This document shows, in pieces, positions 59,838-64,000 of a DNA stretch of 64,000 bases. The first letter of the stretch is position 1. Each line of letters begins with the position of its first letter. The DNA is taken from positions 3,100,001-3,164,000 of the forward strand of contig NZ_CP109055.1 in assembly GCF_035975855.1 (NCBI RefSeq). Reading direction: 5' to 3'. The translations under genes and the position numbers were made by a program. The notes beneath the pieces are model-generated. The model saw nothing but the letters and a program-made list of their open reading frames with translations. It searched no databases and was not told the origin of the DNA. The DNA comes from Streptomyces sp. NBC_01304 (lineage in GTDB: Bacteria > Actinomycetota > Actinomycetes > Streptomycetales > Streptomycetaceae).

Positions 59838-61456
59838 ACCTCATGCTCCGCCGTACTCTGCCCGTCGGCACCCTGGCGTTCCTTGCCCTGGCCCTGGCCG
59901 GCGCACCTGCTGCCGAGGCCCACCCGCTGGGAAACTTCACGGTCAACCACCACACCGGGCTGACCCTGCGCCCCGACCGTATCGACGCCGTCATCATCAC
60001 CGACCACGCCGAAATCGCCGCCGCCCAGGAGCAGACCCTGGTGGACACCGATCACGACGGCGACGTCACGACAAGCGAACGCAGAGCCCACGCCCGCACC
60101 GCATGCGCGGTGCTCGCCACTCAACTGCGCGTGGCCCAGAGAGGTGTTCCCGTCACCTGGAAGAGCACCGATACCCGCTTCCAGTACCTGCCCGGCGAAG
60201 CCGGACTGCCCACCAGCAGGCTGACCTGCACCCTCACCAGCCCCGCACGGTTGACTAAGCCCGCGCAGCTGAACGTCCGCACCACATACGACACACGACG
60301 CCTCGGCTGGCATGAACTCACAGCCCGCGGACTGGGGATCTCGCTCTCCCGGTCCGACGTACCCGCCACCTCGCCCACGGACGAACTGCGCAGCTACCCA
60401 CAAGACCCGTTGGCCACCCCACTGGACCAGCGCACCGCAACCCTCCACACCCAACCGGGCCCGAGCACCACACCAGGGCAAGCCTCTGCTCCGGCCCCCG
60501 GAACGGGCTGGTTCAGCCCTCTCCTGGACAGAATCTCCAGCACCTTCAACTCCGCAGTCGGAAGCCGCGAACTCACCTTCTCCGTCGGACTCCTGGCACT
60601 GCTCCTTTCCCTCGTCCTCGGCGCCTCCCACGCCCTCATGCCCGGTCACGGCAAGACCATCATGGCCGCCTACCTCGCAGGACGAAGGGGAACTCCCCGG
60701 GACGCCCTCACGGTGGGCGCCACTGTCACCATCACCCACACGGCAGGGGTCCTGCTCCTCGGATTGGCTCTTCCCCTGGCTACGACGCTCGCCGGTGAAA
60801 CCGTGCTCGCCTGGCTCGGCCTTGCCAGCGGCCTGCTCGTCACGGGCATCGGCGTGTGGCTCCTACACTCCGCGGTCCTGCGGCGCCCCACACACCAGCA
60901 CCACCACCATCACGGCCACTCGCACGATGGCCCGGGCCACACCCACCACGGACACGCCCATAGCCACCATCCGATCCCCGCAACTCCCGACACCACGATC
61001 CCGCAAAGCCGTCAACCAGCCTCGCGCACCCGCCAAAAACGAAGCATCGCCGTACTACCACCGGCACTCGCCCCATCACCGTTTCCGTCTCCTCGGCCGA
61101 GCCCACCCCGCCAACCGCACAGGCACCGTGCGGGGACCATCGGACTGGGCATCGCCGGCGGCCTGGTCCCCAGCCCCTCGGCCCTGGTCGTCCTCCTCGG
61201 AGCCGTGGCGCTGGGCAGAACCGCCTTCGGCGTACTCCTGGTGATCGGATACGGACTCGGCATGGCCGCCACACTCACCGCGGCCGGCCTCCTCCTCGTA
61301 CGCCTCCGCGACCGCATCAAAGCGCACACCCGCACCACGAAGCCCCGCTGGGCCGGTTGGCGCACACTCGCCCGACTTGGCCCCCTTGCAACCTCAACCC
61401 TCGTACTCATCGTCGGACTGGGCCTGATCGCCAGATCATCCTTCGGTCCTTGGTGA
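59834..61456 (+). CDS. NicO-family nickel/cobalt transporter with His-rich loop
   Basis: 540 residues. A signal-like start (FLALALAGAPAAEAHPLGNF) opens a long external domain. Membrane helices follow from about residue 250, containing the NicO motif LGASHALMPGHGKTIMAAYL and VTITHTAGVLLLGL. A histidine-rich loop (HQHHHHHGHSHDGPGHTHHG) after about residue 355 is typical of RcnA-like Ni/Co exporters. A second helical block follows (GLVPSPSALVVLLGAVALG). It is the last cargo gene, ending ~150 bp before the transposon right end. Confidence 0.88.
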   Translation: MNLMLRRTLPVGTLAFLALALAGAPAAEAHPLGNFTVNHHTGLTLRPDRIDAVIITDHAEIAAAQEQTLVDTDHDGDVTTSERRAHARTACAVLATQLRVAQRGVPVTWKSTDTRFQYLPGEAGLPTSRLTCTLTSPARLTKPAQLNVRTTYDTRRLGWHELTARGLGISLSRSDVPATSPTDELRSYPQDPLATPLDQRTATLHTQPGPSTTPGQASAPAPGTGWFSPLLDRISSTFNSAVGSRELTFSVGLLALLLSLVLGASHALMPGHGKTIMAAYLAGRRGTPRDALTVGATVTITHTAGVLLLGLALPLATTLAGETVLAWLGLASGLLVTGIGVWLLHSAVLRRPTHQHHHHHGHSHDGPGHTHHGHAHSHHPIPATPDTTIPQSRQPASRTRQKRSIAVLPPALAPSPFPSPRPSPPRQPHRHRAGTIGLGIAGGLVPSPSALVVLLGAVALGRTAFGVLLVIGYGLGMAATLTAAGLLLVRLRDRIKAHTRTTKPRWAGWRTLARLGPLATSTLVLIVGLGLIARSSFGPW

Positions 61457-61765
61457 CGCCGAGGTGAGCCTGACTGCACGCGGGCCCGTCCCGGGACCTA
61501 AGCGGCCCATCTGGACGCCAGACGCCAAGAGATTGGCTCCCCGTTGACATCCAATCCAGTCGCCCCAGGTCAGCACCATGCAGGCGACTAAGTTCGTTGT
61601 CAAAGGACACCTGCCGTGGTGAGATCCCGCCCACCTCGGCACGAAGAGGGCTCGTCCCAGACGGGCGGCCCCCATAGGGACTGCGATGGCGATCCAAGTG
61701 CCACACCAGCGTCACGGCTCGCCCGTCGTCCCCCGCGCCGCTTGCCCGGCCGCCATGATGGAGAC
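61457..61765. other. Transposon right end and adjoining intergenic DNA
   Basis: No gene. Bases to 61,609 belong to the transposon end region; 61,610 onward is host-element DNA that lay next to 38,519 before insertion. Confidence 0.7.
61544..61614. repeat. Transposon right end with target duplication
   Basis: The terminal repeat in inverted orientation covers 61583-61609 and ends ACA at 61609, followed by the duplicated CCTGC (61610-61614). A further copy, TTGACATCCAATCCAGTCG, starts at 61544 but points the same way as the left-end repeats, that is, away from what a simple right end would show. Confidence 0.9.
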
Positions 61766-62158
61766 ATGCCCTCCAGCCCGCAGCACGCCGAACCCGAGTC
61801 CGGTGATCTCTCGGTCCCGGTCGCCGAGGACCTCGCGTCGTACCGGGAAAAGTTCCGGCTGCGTCTGCCGGTGTCACTGGACGACCTGCGCGGCCCCGCC
61901 CAAGGGGTCATCGAGCTGCCGCTGCACATCGTCTGGTCCGGAATGACCTCGTACGACATGAGCAACCCGCGCCAGCGCATGGGCCTGTACCGCACCGTCC
62001 TGCACGAGGGCCTGCGCGAGGACCTGCCGCGCTACCTCAACCACGACCTGCTCCTCCAGCTGTGGCCGGTACTGCGCAAGCTCGTCGGCCGCACGGTACG
62101 CACAGTATGGGAGGCCGCCTTTCCCCAGCTCGCCTCCCGCGCCCGAGCCGCCGCGTGA
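61766..62158 (+). CDS. Conserved integrative-element protein of unknown function
   Basis: 130 residues. It begins MPSSPQHAEPESGDLSVPVA with an acidic N-terminus, then YREKFRLRLPVSLDDLRGPA, LPLHIVWSGMTSYDMSNPRQ and RYLNHDLLLQLWPVLRKLVG. I recognise it as a recurrent Streptomyces protein, often near regulators and mobile DNA, but no biochemical function is known. The ATG at 61766 follows a short GGAG. It lies directly outside the transposon. Confidence 0.7.
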   Translation: MPSSPQHAEPESGDLSVPVAEDLASYREKFRLRLPVSLDDLRGPAQGVIELPLHIVWSGMTSYDMSNPRQRMGLYRTVLHEGLREDLPRYLNHDLLLQLWPVLRKLVGRTVRTVWEAAFPQLASRARAAA

Positions 62159-62239
62159 CGGACATGCCGGAGCTGCACACGCGACTCCTGTCGGTCGTGA
62201 ACGGTACGTCCTCTCTTCGTGTAGGAGGGACAGCCGCGG

Positions 62240-63034
62240 TCAGGCAGCGGGCTGCAGGACCGTGTGGTCGGCGGCGAGCGCCTGGAGGCGGTCGATCACG
62301 GGATCCGGGCCCAGGGCAGCTAGGGCCCACAGCGCGCTGAGCCGACGGCCAGAAGACCAGATACTGCCCGCCGGCGGCCTGAACGGCATCACGGCGATAT
62401 CCCGTGCGGCAAACGGGGCCTGGTCGAGGTAGACCATCCCGCCGGTCCCGCACAGATACGCGCGAGCGCCGGTTACGGCTGCGAGGTCGGCGAGCCGCTG
62501 GGATCGACCTGGCCGAGAAGTCAGTTGACTGCTAGTCAGGATCTTTCCCTTCCAGCCGAGTAGGTCCAGCAGGACTCGGGTGGAGATCTCGGCGACGGCC
62601 GCAGTCCGGCCGGTGGGGAAAGTGTCCAGCACCCGGTCCAGGGCCTGGGCGAGGACGGGCCAGTGCGGGCTGATCCCATAGTGCTGCTGCAGCATCCCGG
62701 CGGCCCGACGGCGGGCCAGGTCCGGGGCGGCGATCACCGCGTCCCGGATGAGGGTGGGGCGTCCACTCGGCAGATGGGTGGGGATGGTAAGCCATCGGTG
62801 GCGGGCCGGGTCGTCGAGACCACCGAGGCGGGCTCGGTGCTGGTAGTCGCGGCGGGTGAACTGCACGTCGTCTAGGACGATCCAGTAGTCCGCCGCGAAG
62901 AGCTTGGCCAGCGTGGTCAGCCGCGGGAACATATTGGGCTGGTGAATGGCACACAGCCCACCCGGGGCGGGCAGGTCAGGGGTTGATGAGGCGGCTGGTG
63001 AAGCCGTCGCGGATGAGAGATTCGTACGCGGCAT
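62240..63034 (-). CDS. WbqC-family protein
   Basis: 264 residues if the ATG at 63034 is used, which overlaps the YdcF-like gene by 59 nt; a later start near LCAIHQPNMFPRLT would fit the family better. Recognisable parts are CAIHQPNMFPRLTTLAKLFA, DYWIVLDDVQFTRRDYQHRA and WLTIPTH. WbqC-like proteins occur with glycan or small-molecule biosynthesis genes; their reaction is unclear, and some are proposed nucleotide-sugar or amide-bond-related enzymes. Confidence 0.82.
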   Translation of the reverse strand: MPRTNLSSATASPAASSTPDLPAPGGLCAIHQPNMFPRLTTLAKLFAADYWIVLDDVQFTRRDYQHRARLGGLDDPARHRWLTIPTHLPSGRPTLIRDAVIAAPDLARRRAAGMLQQHYGISPHWPVLAQALDRVLDTFPTGRTAAVAEISTRVLLDLLGWKGKILTSSQLTSRPGRSQRLADLAAVTGARAYLCGTGGMVYLDQAPFAARDIAVMPFRPPAGSIWSSGRRLSALWALAALGPDPVIDRLQALAADHTVLQPAA

Positions 63035-63644
63035 GCACGTCCTCCGGGACCTCCTGCTCGATGGCGAATCCGAGCTTCGGATACTCGATGACCCGCTGGA
63101 GGTCGCCGACGAGCATGTCCAGGACGAGCTTCTCGTCGCCGATGGACTTCACGTAGTCGTCGAACTCCAGCGGCTCCGACGCGCAGAGGATCTCGACGTC
63201 GGGCCACAGCTTGCGGGCGGTCGCGAACGATCGCCTCTCCATATAGGGCTTGGACACCAGCAGCACCGTGGTCGGGGTGATGGCCGCGCCTGCGAGGACC
63301 TCACGCGAGAGGGTGATGTTCTGCCCGGTGTTGCCCGCGTTGGGCTCCAGCAGGATCGCGTCGGCGGGGACGCCGAGGTCGATGGCATGCTCGCGGAAGT
63401 GGACAGCCTCGCCGCGCGGGAAGACCTTGGCGGTGGTGGGGCTGTTGCCGCCGGTGAAGACCAGGGTTGGGAAGAGTCCGGCCCGATACAGGTCGGCGGC
63501 GTGACTGGCGACGCCAAGGTCGTGGCTGCCCAGCCCGATCGCCACGTCGACGGGCCTCAGCTCGTGGCTCATCTGGTGGTAGTCCCAGATCAGCTTGGCC
63601 CGGCGCCACTGGTCTTCGGTGATGGTCTGCTGGTTGTCGCTCAC
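62976..63644 (-). CDS. YdcF-family protein (DUF218-like)
   Basis: 222 residues. Core motifs are VDVAIGLGSHDLGVASHAAD, GLFPTLVFTGGNSPTTAKVF and NAGNTGQNITLSREVLAG, typical of the DUF218/YdcF fold that binds SAM in some members. No membrane helix, so this is the soluble type. The GTG at 63644 follows AGGGAGAACACGC. It precedes and overlaps the WbqC-like gene, so they form one unit. Confidence 0.85.
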   Translation of the reverse strand: MSDNQQTITEDQWRRAKLIWDYHQMSHELRPVDVAIGLGSHDLGVASHAADLYRAGLFPTLVFTGGNSPTTAKVFPRGEAVHFREHAIDLGVPADAILLEPNAGNTGQNITLSREVLAGAAITPTTVLLVSKPYMERRSFATARKLWPDVEILCASEPLEFDDYVKSIGDEKLVLDMLVGDLQRVIEYPKLGFAIEQEVPEDVHAAYESLIRDGFTSRLINP

Positions 63645-63659
63645 GCGTGTTCTCCCTGG

Positions 63660-64000
63660 TCACCGCTGCCGGGGGCCGGTCGGCCCCTCGCTCATGGCCT
63701 TGATGCCCTCGATACTGCGCAGTTGGTGCACGAGTCCGTACTGCGCGGCTGTCCTGGCGGCCTGGTCGAGGACGAGGAGTCCATCATCCCGGGTCGCTGC
63801 GTCTGAGAGCAGGATGTGGCCATGAGCGGTGTCCAGTCGCACGCGTTGCATTGGTGATTCGGTGGTCCCGCTGTTGCGGGCGATGTCGATGAAGTGCAGG
63901 GCCTGGGTGAGGTCGCCTGCACCACGGGCGGCCAGGGCGAGCTTCTGGTGGGCCACTGACCAGTCGTCAGGTTCCTGAAGGTCTTCGAAGTCGCGGGTCG
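63660..64000 (-). CDS. C-terminal part of a TPR-containing regulator (partial)
   Basis: The frame is open to the window's right edge, so only the last ~113 residues are present. They form TPR-like helical repeats (HQKLALAARGAGDLTQALHF, IDIARNSGTTESPMQRVRLD). Streptomyces HTH regulators with such C-terminal TPR arrays often precede WbqC/YdcF-like genes; the HTH part would lie outside the window. Confidence 0.65.
   Translation of the reverse strand, partial: TRDFEDLQEPDDWSVAHQKLALAARGAGDLTQALHFIDIARNSGTTESPMQRVRLDTAHGHILLSDAATRDDGLLVLDQAARTAAQYGLVHQLRSIEGIKAMSEGPTGPRQR

Larger units (their letters stand above)
38525..61609. mobile_element. Tn7-like transposon (23,085 bp) with tnsA remnant machinery and SigK-regulon cargo
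   Basis: Both ends begin with the identical 17-mer TGTCCTTTGACAACGAA in inverted orientation (38525-38541 and 61593-61609). The element is flanked by an exact 5-bp direct repeat CCTGC (38520-38524 and 61610-61614), the duplication size made by Tn7-type transposition. Further copies of the end motif occur at both ends, like TnsB sites. The left end carries a TnsA-like gene and a cut-short TnsB-like gene; no TnsC or full DDE transposase is present. The remaining ~21 kb is cargo. Defined ends and TSD are seen directly; assignment to the Tn7 superfamily rests on TGT/ACA ends, TSD length and TnsA. Confidence 0.93.

Overview
The window is high-GC actinobacterial chromosome, most likely Streptomyces. 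The support is strong GC bias at third codon positions, many GTG starts, ATGA/GTGA stop-start overlaps, and typical Streptomyces families (DUF6099, F420-type LLM oxidoreductase, nSTAND-WD40 regulator, SepF-like protein, family 2 encapsulin). No rRNA, tRNA or CRISPR array was seen.

Bases 1-36,100 look like ordinary chromosome. In order they hold: the end of feoB with a small FeoC-like gene; an aryl-CoA catabolic pair (enoyl-CoA hydratase plus a fused flavin monooxygenase/old-yellow-enzyme protein); an arginine deiminase operon (arcA, ornithine carbamoyltransferase, permease); a bacterial RNA-repair operon (Hen1-Pnkp); a Tat-exported phospholipase C; an HTH-nSTAND-WD40 protein; a group of small genes; a SepF-like gene; a two-gene encapsulin operon (shell with cyclic-nucleotide-binding domain plus cysteine desulfurase); an L,D-transpeptidase; and a large secreted subtilase.

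From 36,107 the window is accessory DNA. The last 24 codons of a TrmA/RlmD-type rRNA methyltransferase gene stand alone next to a tyrosine integrase and an excisionase-like gene. This suggests an integrative element inserted in the 3' end of that gene; it runs off the right edge of the window (WbqC-like, YdcF-like and TPR-regulator genes at 61.7-64 kb).

Nested inside it is the main discovery, a 23,085-bp Tn7-like transposon at 38,525-61,609. Its ends are perfect 17-bp inverted repeats beginning TGT, with further internal copies of the same motif. It is flanked by an exact 5-bp duplication, CCTGC. It keeps an apparently intact TnsA-like endonuclease, only the first ~43 residues of a TnsB-like transposase, and no TnsC.

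The cargo has three parts. The first (39.9-42.9 kb) is a partner-switching and regulator set: STAS, HATPase, MEDS-STAS, winged-helix and TetR genes. The second (44.1-56.5 kb) is a complete SigK/RskA-type ECF regulon: an MPT83-like fasciclin lipoprotein; a membrane molybdopterin oxidoreductase; a five-gene lipid-modification operon (FAD oxidoreductase, DUF1365, two cyclopropane-synthase-type methyltransferases, DUF1295); photolyase; anti-sigma and sigma factors; an alpha/beta hydrolase; and a peroxiredoxin. Five promoters in this block share the pattern CC(A/C)A(G/T)C-N16-CCGAAT, always with GCT directly before CCGAAT, and they account for each major transcription unit. The third (56.8-61.5 kb) is a DUF4331-TPR-NicO metal-transporter module. 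The picture is a mobile, self-regulated envelope, redox and light-stress regulon resembling the mycobacterial SigK locus, in a transposon that can no longer move by itself.
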